From assembly GCF_900105685.1 (NCBI RefSeq), contig NZ_LT629781.1, forward strand, positions 3,522,611 to 3,586,610: a DNA stretch of 64,000 bases, in the 5' to 3' direction. A model generated the notes under the pieces. That model had not been told where the DNA came from, searched no databases, and worked only from the letters and a program-made list of their open reading frames with translations. The translations under genes and the position numbers were made by a program. The stretch is from Verrucomicrobium sp. GAS474 (GTDB taxonomy: Bacteria; Verrucomicrobiota; Verrucomicrobiia; Methylacidiphilales; GAS474). Below, in pieces: positions 27,693 through 36,851 of the stretch (its first letter is position 1; every line of letters starts with the position of its first letter).

Positions 27693-29591
27693 ATGCCTGA
27701 GAAAGAATCCCTTCCCCCTCGGGGCGACCTGGAGCGAGCCGTTCGCATCTACGAGACGATTCTTTCGACGACTGACGATTTCGCCTACATCTTCGACCTC
27801 CAAGGTCGCTTCCTCTACGCCAACGTCTCCCTCCTGAAGGTCTGGGACAAGACCCTCGACCAGATCGTCGGCAAGACCTGCCACGAATTGGACTACCCCG
27901 CCTGGCACGCCGACATGCACATGCGCGAGATCGAGGAAGTCATCCGGACCAAGGCCCCGATCCGGGGCGAGGTCCCCTTCACCGGGGGGAGCGGCATCTA
28001 CGGGATTTACGACTACATCTTCAAGCCGGTCCTCGACGAGGCGGGCAACGTCGAGGTCATCGTCGGGACGACCCGGGACGTGACCGAGCGGAAAGGGAGC
28101 GAGGAAGCCCTCTACCGGATGGCCGCCGTCGTCGAGTCGTCCGACGACGCCATCATCGGCAAGACCCTCGACGGCATCATCCGATCGTGGAACCGGGGCG
28201 CCGAACGGATCTTCGGCTACACGGCGGAGGAAGCCGTCGGGCAGCCCATCTTCCTCCTGATCCCGAAGGAGTTGCACGAGGAGGAACTCTCCATCCTGGC
28301 CCGGCTCAGCCGGGGCGAGCGGCTCGAGCACTTCGAGACCGTCCGCCTCGCCAAGGGAGGCCGGAAGATCTCCCTTTCCCTGACCGTTTCCCCGATCCGG
28401 GACGCCAGTGGAAAAATCATCGGCGCCTCCAAGATCGCCCGGGACATCACCGAGGACAAAAAACGGCAGGAAGCCCTCCGCGAGAGCGAAGCCCGCTTCC
28501 GCACCATGGCCGACGCCGCCCCGATGCTGATCTGGGAAGCGGGCCCCGACAAGCTCTGCACCTATTTCAACCAAACCTGGCTCGCCTTCGTCGGCCGGAG
28601 CCTCGAGCAGCAGGTCGGCGACGGCTGGGTCGAGACCCTCCACCCCGACGACCTCGCCCCCTCCGTTCGGATCTACACGTCGGCCTTCGACGCCCGCCTT
28701 CCCTTCGAGATGGAGTACCGCGTCCTCCACCACACGGGGGAATACCGGTGGCTCCTCGGCCACGGCGCGCCCCGTTTCGGCAGCCAGGGCACCTTCCAGG
28801 GCTACATCGGCGCGAGCGTCGACATCACTGACAGCGTCGCCGCGAGGCAGACCGCGGTGGAGCGACGCCAGGAACTGGAGCGGCTGGTCACGGAACGGAC
28901 CGCCTCGCTTCAGGAAGCCGTCTCCCAGATGGAGGAGTTTTCCTACAGCGTCTCCCACGACCTCCGCGCGCCGCTCCGCGCCATGCAGGGCTACGCCACC
29001 GCCGTGCTGGAGGACTACGGGGAAAAACTCGACGAGGAGGGCCGGGCCTACCTCCAGCGGATCATCAGTTCGGGATCGCGGATGGACCGCCTCACGCGGG
29101 ACGTCCTCGTCTACAGCAAGATCCCCCGCTCCTCGATGCCCCTGAACCCCCTCTCCCTCGAAAACCTGGTTTCGGACATCGCCCAGCAATATATCCGGAC
29201 GAAGACCCGGGAGGCCGAAATCACGGTCGTGAACCCGCTCCTACCGGTGGTGGGGAACGAGTCGTTCCTCTCCCAGGCGATCTCCAACCTCGTCGACAAT
29301 GCGGCGAAGTTCTTCTCCCCCGACCGCCCTCCCCGGATCCGGATCTGGACCGAAGCCTGTGGGGACCAGGTCCGGCTCTGGGTCGAGGACAACGGGATCG
29401 GCATCAAGCCCGAGCACCAGTCCCGCATCTGGGGTATGTTCGAGCGGGTCCATCCGCAGCATTTGTACGAGGGGACCGGCATCGGATTGGCGATCGTCCG
29501 GAAAACCGTCGAAAAAATGAACGGCACCATGGGCGTGATCTCGGACGGCTTCTCGGGAAGCCGGTTCTGGATTCAACTTCCCGGCATCTAA
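27693..29591 (+). CDS. Multi-PAS sensor histidine kinase
   Basis: From ATG 27693 the product has 632 residues (an in-frame TTG at 27672 is possible). Three PAS domains lie at about residues 15-130, 135-260 and 265-390. HisKA with the phospho-His near residue 422 (SYSVSHDLRAPLRAM) follows, then an HATPase_c domain with N-box LVDNAAKFF, G1 VEDNGIGI and G2 GTGIGLAIV. There is no membrane helix, so it is a cytosolic sensor. The architecture resembles phytochrome-like kinases paired with Rcp1 regulators, but no GAF/phytochrome domain is seen. The response regulator gene begins six bases after its stop. Confidence 0.93.
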   Translation: MPEKESLPPRGDLERAVRIYETILSTTDDFAYIFDLQGRFLYANVSLLKVWDKTLDQIVGKTCHELDYPAWHADMHMREIEEVIRTKAPIRGEVPFTGGSGIYGIYDYIFKPVLDEAGNVEVIVGTTRDVTERKGSEEALYRMAAVVESSDDAIIGKTLDGIIRSWNRGAERIFGYTAEEAVGQPIFLLIPKELHEEELSILARLSRGERLEHFETVRLAKGGRKISLSLTVSPIRDASGKIIGASKIARDITEDKKRQEALRESEARFRTMADAAPMLIWEAGPDKLCTYFNQTWLAFVGRSLEQQVGDGWVETLHPDDLAPSVRIYTSAFDARLPFEMEYRVLHHTGEYRWLLGHGAPRFGSQGTFQGYIGASVDITDSVAARQTAVERRQELERLVTERTASLQEAVSQMEEFSYSVSHDLRAPLRAMQGYATAVLEDYGEKLDEEGRAYLQRIISSGSRMDRLTRDVLVYSKIPRSSMPLNPLSLENLVSDIAQQYIRTKTREAEITVVNPLLPVVGNESFLSQAISNLVDNAAKFFSPDRPPRIRIWTEACGDQVRLWVEDNGIGIKPEHQSRIWGMFERVHPQHLYEGTGIGLAIVRKTVEKMNGTMGVISDGFSGSRFWIQLPGI

Positions 29592-29597
29592 ACACTT

Positions 29598-30059
29598 ATG
29601 AATCCGAACGCCGTCCTTTTGCTGGTGGAAGACGATCCCAACGACGTCTTCCTGATGAAACGCGCCCTGAAAACCGCCAAGATCGGCAATCCCCTGAAGG
29701 TCGCCGAGAACGGGCAGGAAGCCATCGACTACCTGGCGGGCCTCGGAAAATTCGCCAACCGGGAGCGGTTCCCCCTCCCGAGCCTGATCTTCCTCGATCT
29801 GAAGCTCCCCTACAAAAGCGGGTTCGAGGTGCTGCAATGGATCCGCAGCCAGTCCTTCTTGAATTCGACCCTGGTCGTCGTCCTCACCTCGTCGGAAGAG
29901 GATCGGGACAGCAGGAAAAGCCAGGAGCTCGGCTCCCGCTCCTTCCTGGTGAAGCCGCCCACCCCGGCCATGCTCACCACCCTGATGGCCTCCCTCAACG
30001 ATTACTGGATGAAGGCCGCCTATTCCCCCCTTCTGTCGAGGCCCCGGTCGAGAGAGTGA
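29598..30059 (+). CDS. Single-domain response regulator (Rcp1-like)
   Basis: The 153-residue receiver domain has no output domain. The acidic pocket is VEDDPND (residues 10-16), the phospho-Asp is Asp67 in IFLDLKLP, the Thr/Ser switch is VLTSSEED, and Lys119 is in FLVKPP. The long FLMKRALKTA and YLAGLGKF segments are typical of Rcp1-type regulators. It is the natural partner of the upstream PAS kinase. Confidence 0.93.
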   Translation: MNPNAVLLLVEDDPNDVFLMKRALKTAKIGNPLKVAENGQEAIDYLAGLGKFANRERFPLPSLIFLDLKLPYKSGFEVLQWIRSQSFLNSTLVVVLTSSEEDRDSRKSQELGSRSFLVKPPTPAMLTTLMASLNDYWMKAAYSPLLSRPRSRE

Positions 30060-30144
30060 CCGAAAGGCCGCCGCGGCCCGGATCCGCCCAACTTTCCCCT
30101 CCCCCGCCCTCGACGCCCCTTGCGCTCTTTGTTAAAGTGGCGAA

Positions 30145-30636
30145 ATGTTCACGTTTCACCCCGCCCGGATCCAGGAAGTCCCCCTGGAAATCGAGGAGGA
30201 CCTTCCCGCCCACATTTTGGAGCTCAACGAGCCGATGGCCAAGGGGAAGGAGCCGATCCATGCCAAAATCACCATTATCCGGGACGGCGAGAGCCTGATC
30301 GCCAACGGCACCCTGGAAACCACCCTCGACGTCGAGTGCGGCCGGTGCGGCAAATGGATCAAATGGCCCGTCCGGGTCGATCCCTTCGTCCAGCTTTTGG
30401 ACGCCCCGCTTCCCGATACGGTGGACTTGACACCCTTGATCCGGGAAGACATTCTACTCGACTTGCCTGCAGTGGCCCATTGCCCCCCGGTCGACGGGAA
30501 GCTATGCCGCATCCACGCGCAGGAGGACGACGCGCTGGTTCCAATTCCCGGCACGGATATCTGGAAGGAATTGGACAAGATTAAGACTGATAAGGCCGGC
30601 ACGAAGAGTACCAAGCCTCAGAAGAAGAAAAAGTAA
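30145..30636 (+). CDS. yceD: DUF177/YceD family protein
   Basis: The 163-residue protein has the family core EVPLEIEEDLP, then a CGRCGKWIKWPV zinc-type CxxC, then DLTPLIREDILLDLPAVAHCP. It ends in a Lys-rich tail. YceD is encoded upstream of rpmF in many bacteria and has been tied to 23S rRNA accumulation in plants and bacteria; the function is still loosely defined. rpmF follows after eight bases. Confidence 0.9.
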   Translation: MFTFHPARIQEVPLEIEEDLPAHILELNEPMAKGKEPIHAKITIIRDGESLIANGTLETTLDVECGRCGKWIKWPVRVDPFVQLLDAPLPDTVDLTPLIREDILLDLPAVAHCPPVDGKLCRIHAQEDDALVPIPGTDIWKELDKIKTDKAGTKSTKPQKKKK

Positions 30637-30644
30637 GGAAGAAT

Positions 30645-30824
30645 ATGGGAGTTCCCAAACGCAAGACGTCGAAGGCCCGCATGCGCACGCGCAAGGCCGC
30701 CAACAAATGGACGGCCCCCGGCCTCTTCACCGACAAGAAGACCGGCAACCGCCACCTGCCCCACACCGTGGACCCGAAGAGCGGCACCTACCGTGGCCGT
30801 CAGGTTCTCGCGGTCGAGGAATAA
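30645..30824 (+). CDS. rpmF: 50S ribosomal protein L32
   Basis: The 59-residue protein begins MGVPKRKTSKARMRTRKAAN and continues KWTAPGLF. It ends TYRGRQVLAVEE, as bacterial L32 does. It contains no cysteine, so it is the zinc-free form of L32. It lies in the conserved yceD-rpmF-plsX-fabH order. Confidence 0.96.
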   Translation: MGVPKRKTSKARMRTRKAANKWTAPGLFTDKKTGNRHLPHTVDPKSGTYRGRQVLAVEE

Positions 30825-30893
30825 CATCCTCCGTCGCCCCGCCTCCGTTTTAAAAGAACGGGCGCGGCGATCCAGACCGATTTAAAAACGGGT

Positions 30894-30951
30894 ACGGCCA
30901 TGCCGGCGCGGGGAGTCGCTTCCCTTCCGGCATGGCCGTTCCTCTTTTTTC
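30894..30951 (+). terminator. Terminator between rpmF and plsX
   Basis: The stem ACGGCCATGCCGG pairs perfectly with CCGGCATGGCCGT around a 20-base loop that has its own GGGGAG/CTTCCC pairing. CCTCTTTTTT follows. It separates rpmF from plsX or allows partial read-through. Confidence 0.85.
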
Positions 30952-31006
30952 TCCCCCCGATTTTTTCCCGACCGCAGGTTCCAGCCTTCCCCTCCCCTTT
31001 CCTGAA

Positions 31007-32023
31007 ATGAAAATTGCGCTCGATGCCATGGGTGGCGATTTCGCCCCCGCCAATCCCGTTGCCGGAGCCGTCCTGGCCCTCCGGGAATACCCCGAAATCA
31101 CCCTCGCCCTCGTCGGCGACGAGACCCGCGTCCGGGCCGAGCTCGCGAAGCACGACGTCCGCGGCCTCGAAAGCCGCTTCGAGGTCATCCACGCCTCCCA
31201 GGTCGTCGAGATGAACGACAGCCCCGTCGAGAGCGTCCGCCGCAAGCGCGATTCCTCCATTTCCCGCTCCGTCGACCTCGTCAAGGAAGGGGCCGCCGAG
31301 GCCGTCGTCTCCGCCGGCCACACCGGCGCCGCCGTCGCCTCCGCCGTCATCAAGCTCCGCACCCTCCCCGGCATCGAGCGCCCCGGCATCGCCACCGTCC
31401 TCCCGACGGAGACCAACCTCTTCGTCCTCATGGACGCCGGCGCGAACATCGACGCCACCCCCCGGCACCTCGTCGATTACGCCATCATGGGCTCGATCTA
31501 CTCCCGCCAGGTCCTCGGCTTCGAGAACCCCCGCGTCGGCCTCATGAGCATCGGCACCGAGGACGCCAAGGGCAACGAGCTGACGAAGGAGACCTTCACC
31601 CTCCTCGGCTCGTGCGGCGTCAACTTCAAGGGGAACGTCGAGGGCCACGACCTCTTCGAGAACCCCGTCGAGGTCGTCGTCTGCGACGGCTTCGTCGGCA
31701 ACGTCGTCCTCAAGACGGCCGAAAGCCTCGCCAGCGCCATCTTCCATTGGCTCAAGACCGAGCTGATGCGCTCGAAGCTCCGCATGATCGGCGCGTGGCT
31801 CGCCCGCGGCGCCTTCAAGGCGATCAAGAAAAAGACCAACTACGAGGAATACGGCGGCTCCCCCCTCCTCGGCATCAACGGCATCTGCATCATCGCCCAC
31901 GGCTCCTCGACCCCGAAGGCCGTCAAGAACGCCATCCGCGTCGCCAAGGAAGCCATCGAGCACCGGATCAACCCCACCATCGTCGAGTACGTCGCGAAGC
32001 TCCGCCCCGAGAGCGCGGCCTAA
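31007..32023 (+). CDS. plsX: Phosphate acyltransferase PlsX
   Basis: PlsX converts acyl-ACP and phosphate to acyl-phosphate, the donor for glycerol-3-phosphate acylation. The 338-residue protein begins MKIALDAMGGDFAP. It has SVDLVKEGAAEAVVSAGHTG, GIERPGIATVLP, and VVVCDGFVGNVVLKTAESL followed by GGSPLLGINGICIIAHGSS. fabH follows after 40 bases. Confidence 0.96.
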   Translation: MKIALDAMGGDFAPANPVAGAVLALREYPEITLALVGDETRVRAELAKHDVRGLESRFEVIHASQVVEMNDSPVESVRRKRDSSISRSVDLVKEGAAEAVVSAGHTGAAVASAVIKLRTLPGIERPGIATVLPTETNLFVLMDAGANIDATPRHLVDYAIMGSIYSRQVLGFENPRVGLMSIGTEDAKGNELTKETFTLLGSCGVNFKGNVEGHDLFENPVEVVVCDGFVGNVVLKTAESLASAIFHWLKTELMRSKLRMIGAWLARGAFKAIKKKTNYEEYGGSPLLGINGICIIAHGSSTPKAVKNAIRVAKEAIEHRINPTIVEYVAKLRPESAA

Positions 32024-32063
32024 GGATCGTCACCGCAGAAAAAGACCTTCTTCCCCTTCCTCC

Positions 32064-33083
32064 ATGCCCGGAACCCGCAAGCACCCTCGTCAAGCCCATC
32101 CCCGCCGCAACGCCTCGATCGTGGCGACCGGCATGTACCTCCCGGAGCGGGTCCTCACCAACGCCGAGCTCGAAAAGCTCGTCGACACCACCGACGAGTG
32201 GATCCAGACCCGGACCGGCATCAAGGAACGGCGCATCGCCGCCGAGGGCGAGTTCACCTCCGACCTCGGGGCCAAGGCCGCCCTCGACGCCATGCACGAG
32301 GGCGGGATCTTCGCCGACGAGATCGACCTGATCATCGTCGCCACCTGCACCGCCGACACCATCTTCCCCTCCACCGCCTGCCGCATCCAGCAGAAGATCG
32401 GCGCGAAGAAGGCCGCCGCCTTCGACATCCAGGCCGCCTGCTCCGGCTTCCTCTACGGCCTCATCGTCGCGGAACAGTTCGTCGCCTCCCACGTCTACGA
32501 GACCGTCCTCGTCATCGGCGCGGAAAAACTCTCCTCCATCGTCAACTGGAAGGACCGCAACACCTGCGTCCTCTTCGGCGACGGGGCCGGGGCCGTCATC
32601 ATCCGCAACCGCGCCGAAGGCCACGGCATCCTGGCGAGCGACATGGGGGCCGACGGCTCCCAGAGCGACATCCTCTCCCTCCCCTCCAGCGGCTGCGCCA
32701 TCCCGGTCTCCGAGGCCGTGATTCAGGAAGGGCTCCAATACCTCCAGATGTCGGGCAAGGAAGTCTACAAGCACGCCGTCACCGCGATGAACAGCTCCGC
32801 CGAGAAGACCCTCGCCCGGGCCGGATTGAAGGGGAGCGACATCGCCCTCGTCGTCCCCCACCAGGCCAACCTCCGCATCATCGAGACCCTGGCCCAGAAG
32901 CTGAAGACCGACATGGACCATTGCTACGTCAACATCGGCCGCTACGGCAACATGTCGGCCGCCTGCATCCCCGTCGCCCTCCACGAAGCATCGAAGGAGG
33001 GCCGCTTGAAGGCCGGGGACAACGTCCTCATGGTCGCCTTCGGCGGCGGCCTGACGTGGGCCAGCGTCGCGCTGGAGTGGTAG
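32064..33083 (+). CDS. fabH: 3-oxoacyl-ACP synthase III
   Basis: FabH starts fatty-acid chains by condensing acetyl-CoA with malonyl-ACP. The 339-residue product has the catalytic Cys126 in DIQAACSGF, His in VVPHQANLRI, Asn in VNIGRYGNMSA, and the FGDGAGAVII stretch. About 15 extra N-terminal residues, rich in Arg and His, precede the usual start. It ends just before palindromic copy C. Confidence 0.96.
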   Translation: MPGTRKHPRQAHPRRNASIVATGMYLPERVLTNAELEKLVDTTDEWIQTRTGIKERRIAAEGEFTSDLGAKAALDAMHEGGIFADEIDLIIVATCTADTIFPSTACRIQQKIGAKKAAAFDIQAACSGFLYGLIVAEQFVASHVYETVLVIGAEKLSSIVNWKDRNTCVLFGDGAGAVIIRNRAEGHGILASDMGADGSQSDILSLPSSGCAIPVSEAVIQEGLQYLQMSGKEVYKHAVTAMNSSAEKTLARAGLKGSDIALVVPHQANLRIIETLAQKLKTDMDHCYVNIGRYGNMSAACIPVALHEASKEGRLKAGDNVLMVAFGGGLTWASVALEW

Positions 33084-33090
33084 CCGTCTA

Positions 33091-33683
33091 CCAAGCGCTT
33101 CTCTCCCGATAGGAGTCTAGGCGTATTGGTACCGCTACCCCTTCAGTACGTACCCTCGGACGCTCTGGAAGCAGCGGATTTTAATCCAGTTAGGAGACGA
33201 GGCGCAGGGGGAAACGCGTCCGCCTAGTTCAGGCCCTCAGAACAGGAGGTCACGGAGGGGCGAAGCCCCTCTGTGGCTATAAAGCGGATTACATCCAGCT
33301 GTACAGGGTTGACCGCGCAGGTCCCGAAGGGCTACCCCGCCCACGCGAACCCTTTCCCCCCCGTACGTCCGATCTTCCATGCGCACCTTTCCCATGGATA
33401 CTGCTTCCAAGCATAAGTCTTCCCTGGATGCCATGGGAGCAATGCAGCCCTTCGGGGCTTGCGCATTCCACCCTGTATCCCCTCCATGCGCACCGCACTT
33501 TAATAGCTTCTGAGGGGTTCCCCCTCAGACTCCGTTCAGAGGGCCTTGGAAAGAGGATGCTCGTCCGCCTATGGAGTCCTTCAGAGAGACTTTGTCCGCT
33601 GAATCCGTGAACGTCCGAGGGTACGTATTGCAGGGGTAGCGGTACCAATACGCCCAGACTCCTATCGGAAGAGAAACGCTTGG
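33091..33683. repeat. Large palindromic non-coding element, full copy C (about 593 bp)
   Basis: The left end is CCAAGCGCTTCTCTCCCGAT and the right end is the reverse complement of CCAAGCGTTTCTCTTCCGAT. Matching continues for about 80 bases per side (TATTGGTACCGCTACCCCT, ACGTACCCTCGGACG). The centre holds the same segments as copies A and B, with the CACGGAGGGGC-GAA-GCCCCTCTGTG hairpin at 33251-33275. It has no supported gene. It fills most of the 812-base gap between fabH and purF. Confidence 0.82.
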
Positions 33684-33857
33684 GAGAGGAGCGCTTCCCT
33701 CCTCCCTCCACACAATTCCCTCAGAATGTGCTAAAGTGATGCACCGGAACGACGAAGAAAGGACCAGAGAAAACACCCTACTCCACCCTTTACTCCCGCT
33801 CGAAATCCTCGCTAAAGTCGCCCTTCCGAACGTCTTTTCCGTCACACGATTTTTACA

Positions 33858-33899
33858 ATGAAACCGGCTGCCGTCTCCTGTCACCCCGTCTCCCGATGA
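33858..33899 (+). CDS. Possible 13-codon leader peptide overlapping the purF start
   Basis: ATG 33858 opens a frame MKPAAVSCHPVSR whose TGA overlaps the purF ATG (ATGA), the coupling pattern used by real gene pairs in this window. The product has no known relatives. It may be a translational leader for purF or chance. Confidence 0.3.
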   Translation: MKPAAVSCHPVSR

Positions 33900-35356
33900 A
33901 ATCGCCCTACTATCCTTCCCATGAATGCGGGGTCTTCGCCATCTACGGCCACCCCAACGCGGCGGAACTGACCTACTACGGTCTCTACGCCCTCCAGCAT
34001 CGGGGACAGGAAAGCGCGGGCATCGTCAGCTCCACCGGCAACGGGGCCGACTTCAAGATCCACCGGGGCATGGGCCTCGTCTCCCAGGTCTTCACCGAAG
34101 GGACCCTGAAAGACCTCGTCGGCAACCGTTCCATCGGCCACGTCCGCTACTCGACGACCGGCTCCAGCCACATCAAGAACGCCCAGCCGATTACCGTCAC
34201 CTGCTCCAAGGGACAGCTGGCCGTCGCCCACAACGGCAACCTCGTCAACGCCCACATCCTCCGCGCCGAGCTCGAGGCCGAAGGCTCCATCTTCCAGACG
34301 ACGACCGACAGCGAGATCATCCTCCACCTCATGGCGAAGCCCAACGCCAGCCGGGACAGCAGCCTCATCCAGACGCTCACCCGCATCCAGGGCGCCTTCT
34401 CCATCGTCATCATGGGGGAGAACGAGATCATCGGCGCGCGGGACGCCTTCGGCTTCCGCCCCCTCTCCATCGGCAAGCTCGACGGTGCCTGGGTCCTCTC
34501 CAGCGAGACCTGCGCCTTCGACCTCATCCACGCCGAATTCGTCCGCGACGTCGAGCCGGGCGAGATCGTCATCATCAACGACCAGGGCCTCCGCTCCATC
34601 AAGCCCTACGTCGACCTCCCCTCGAAAGCCCTCTGCGTCTTCGAGTTCGTCTACTTCGCCCGGCCCGACAGCAACCTCTCCGGCGTCAACGTCAGCGAAT
34701 CCCGCATCCGCATGGGCATGGAACTCGCGAAGCTCCACCCCGTCGAGGCCGACATCGTCGTCCCCGTCCCCGATTCGGGCAATTACGCCGCCCTCGGCTA
34801 CTCGGAGCAATCGGGCATCCCCTACGCCCAGGCCTTCGTCCGGAACCACTACATCGGCCGCACCTTCCTCCAGCCCACCCAGCTCATCCGGAACTTCGGC
34901 GTCCGCGTGAAGCTCAACCTCATCAAGGAATCGGTGAAGGGCAAGCGCGTCATCGTCATCGACGACTCCATCGTCCGCGGCACCACCGCCCGCGCCCGCG
35001 TCGTCAACCTCCGCGAGGCCGGGGCCAAGGAAGTCCACATCCGGATCAGCTGCCCCCCCCATCGCTTCCCCTGCCACTACGGCATCGACTTCCCCGACAA
35101 GAAAGACCTCATCGCCAACCAGATGACCCGCGACGAGATCACGAAATACCTCGGAGCCGACTCCCTCGGCTACCTCGACGTCGACAGCATGGTCCGCGCC
35201 TGCAAGATCCCCAGCGACCAGTTCTGCCTCGCCTGCTTCACCGGCAGCCACCCCATCAACGTCGACGAAAAGCTCACCAAGCTCACTATGGAGGGCTCCC
35301 AGCGGGGCACCCCCCTCGTCACCGACACCGAGGTCCGGCAGACCCGCCTTCTCTGA
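33896..35356 (+). CDS. purF: Amidophosphoribosyltransferase
   Basis: PurF makes 5-phosphoribosylamine from PRPP and glutamine, the first step of purine synthesis. The 486-residue product has a 10-residue propeptide before the catalytic Cys (PSHECGVFAIYGH, Cys11). It also has SIGHVRYSTTGSS, the PRPP loop VIVIDDSIVRGTT, and late Cys residues (CPPHRFPCHYG, FCLACFTGSHP) of the [4Fe-4S] type found in Bacillus-like PurF. purM lies 80 bases downstream. Confidence 0.96.
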   Translation: MKSPYYPSHECGVFAIYGHPNAAELTYYGLYALQHRGQESAGIVSSTGNGADFKIHRGMGLVSQVFTEGTLKDLVGNRSIGHVRYSTTGSSHIKNAQPITVTCSKGQLAVAHNGNLVNAHILRAELEAEGSIFQTTTDSEIILHLMAKPNASRDSSLIQTLTRIQGAFSIVIMGENEIIGARDAFGFRPLSIGKLDGAWVLSSETCAFDLIHAEFVRDVEPGEIVIINDQGLRSIKPYVDLPSKALCVFEFVYFARPDSNLSGVNVSESRIRMGMELAKLHPVEADIVVPVPDSGNYAALGYSEQSGIPYAQAFVRNHYIGRTFLQPTQLIRNFGVRVKLNLIKESVKGKRVIVIDDSIVRGTTARARVVNLREAGAKEVHIRISCPPHRFPCHYGIDFPDKKDLIANQMTRDEITKYLGADSLGYLDVDSMVRACKIPSDQFCLACFTGSHPINVDEKLTKLTMEGSQRGTPLVTDTEVRQTRLL

Positions 35357-35436
35357 GAAGCGCCGGTTCCGCCCCTCCCCCCCTCGACCCTGTTCTTGAC
35401 GCGCCCCGTCGTTTCTAAGACCCTATCCCCTTTCCC

Positions 35437-36474
35437 ATGAAGAAGTACAGCGAAGCCGGTGTCGACGTCGATCTTGGCAACCAAGTCAAAAGCGGCATCC
35501 AGAAAATCGTCGGCGTCACCCGCCGCCCCGAAGTCCTCAGCGCCATCGGCGGCTTCGGCGGCCTCTTTTCGGCGAAATCGGGAGCCTTCAAGAAGCTGAA
35601 GGACCCCGTCCTCGTCAGCAGCATCGACGGCGTCGGCACGAAGCTCAAGGTCGCCGAGATGGCCGACCGCCACGACACCATCGGCGAAGACCTCGTCAAC
35701 CACTGCGTCAACGACATCGCCGTCACCGGAGCCGAGCCCCTCTTCTTCCTCGACTACATCGGCACCGCGAAGCTCGAGCCCTCCCGTTTCAAGGAAATCC
35801 TCACCGGCATCGCCCGCGGCTGCAAGAAGGCCGGGGCCGCCCTCATCGGCGGCGAGACCGCCCAGATGCCCGGCATCTACCACGGCAAGGACTACGACCT
35901 CGTCGGCACCATCGTCGGCGTCGTCGACCGGAAGAAGATCCTCGACGGCAAGACCATCAAGGCGGGCGACATCCTCATCGGCCTCCCCTCCTCCGGTCTC
36001 CACACCAACGGCTACTCCCTCGCCCGCAACATCCTCTTCGACAAGCTCGGCCTCACCCTCCAGAGCCGCATCCCCGGGGAGAAGCGGACCCTCGGGGAAC
36101 TCCTCCTCGCCGTCCACGTCAACTACCTCCCCCTCCTCCGCAAGGTCCACGCCGCGGTGAAGGTGAAAGGCCTCGCCCACATCACCGGCGGCGGCCTCCA
36201 GGACAACCTCCCCCGCATCCTCCCGAAGAGCCTCGACGCCCGGATCAACATCGAGTCGTGGCCCATCCCCCCCCTCTTCCAGTATCTCGTCAACGAGGGC
36301 GACATCGTCGGTGCGGAACCGTATCAGGTCTTCAACATGGGCATCGGCATGGTCATCGTCGTCTCCAAGGCCGACGCCAAGAAAGTCCTGAAGCTGACCA
36401 AAGGCTACGAAATCGGCCGCATCATCAAAGGCAAAGGCCAAGTCCAGCTCCACGCCGACCCGCCCGCCCACTAG
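35437..36474 (+). CDS. purM: Phosphoribosylformylglycinamidine cyclo-ligase (AIR synthetase)
   Basis: This enzyme makes aminoimidazole ribonucleotide in purine synthesis. The 345-residue product starts KYSEAGVDVDLGN and has GGFGGLFS, SSIDGVGTKLKVA, DLVNHCVNDIAVTGAEPLFF and GGETAQMPGIYHGKDYDLVG. It ends with the HITGGGLQDNLPRILP and FNMGIGMVIVV motifs. It is in an operon with purF. Confidence 0.96.
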   Translation: MKKYSEAGVDVDLGNQVKSGIQKIVGVTRRPEVLSAIGGFGGLFSAKSGAFKKLKDPVLVSSIDGVGTKLKVAEMADRHDTIGEDLVNHCVNDIAVTGAEPLFFLDYIGTAKLEPSRFKEILTGIARGCKKAGAALIGGETAQMPGIYHGKDYDLVGTIVGVVDRKKILDGKTIKAGDILIGLPSSGLHTNGYSLARNILFDKLGLTLQSRIPGEKRTLGELLLAVHVNYLPLLRKVHAAVKVKGLAHITGGGLQDNLPRILPKSLDARINIESWPIPPLFQYLVNEGDIVGAEPYQVFNMGIGMVIVVSKADAKKVLKLTKGYEIGRIIKGKGQVQLHADPPAH

Positions 36475-36536
36475 GTCCGGGCTCCTCTTTTCGCCCTCTT
36501 GCCACCTCCGAAAAAAACCGATACCTTTTTTCCGTC

Positions 36537-36770
36537 ATGATCAAAGCCGACGAACCCCTCGACACGACGCTGCACGGCGTCGCCGCCGTCAAGAATCTGA
36601 TTCCGATCAAGGAACCCCTCCGGACGATCCTGCTCTGGGCCTTCGCCGGTCTCATCTTCGTCGGCCTCGCCGTCGGCTTCACCTACGTCCCCACGAAGCA
36701 CGACCTCGGCGTCACCCACCAGGAGATCAAGGCCGGCCTCGACGACCCCGATAAGGCGCGGGCCCAATAA
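36537..36770 (+). CDS. Small single-span membrane protein
   Basis: The 77-residue product has one membrane helix (about residues 29-47, TILLWAFAGLIFVGLAVGF). A polar N-terminus precedes it and a charged C-terminus (HQEIKAGLDDPDKARAQ) follows. I do not recognise it. It lies between purM and a terminator-like structure. Confidence 0.6.
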   Translation: MIKADEPLDTTLHGVAAVKNLIPIKEPLRTILLWAFAGLIFVGLAVGFTYVPTKHDLGVTHQEIKAGLDDPDKARAQ

Positions 36771-36780
36771 GCGTTTTCCT

Positions 36781-36835
36781 TTCCCGGACGCAAGACCCCG
36801 CCCCCCTTCCCGTCCGGGAAGACGCGGGGTTTTTT
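36781..36835 (+). terminator. Terminator with an overlapping alternative hairpin, upstream of mqnP
   Basis: ACCCCGC (36795-36801) pairs with GCGGGGT (36824-36830), followed by TTTTTT: an intrinsic terminator. TTCCCGGACG (36781-36790) pairs perfectly with CGTCCGGGAA (36811-36820), which lies in the terminator loop. The two stems interleave, so they form either a pseudoknot or alternative structures, as attenuators do. mqnP starts at 36852. Confidence 0.6.
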
Positions 36836-36851
36836 GTTCCCCCCTCCCTCC

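Noticed and set aside
33289-33884. Minus-strand frames in copy C
   Set aside because: Same reason: no conservation of reading frame between copies and no recognisable product.
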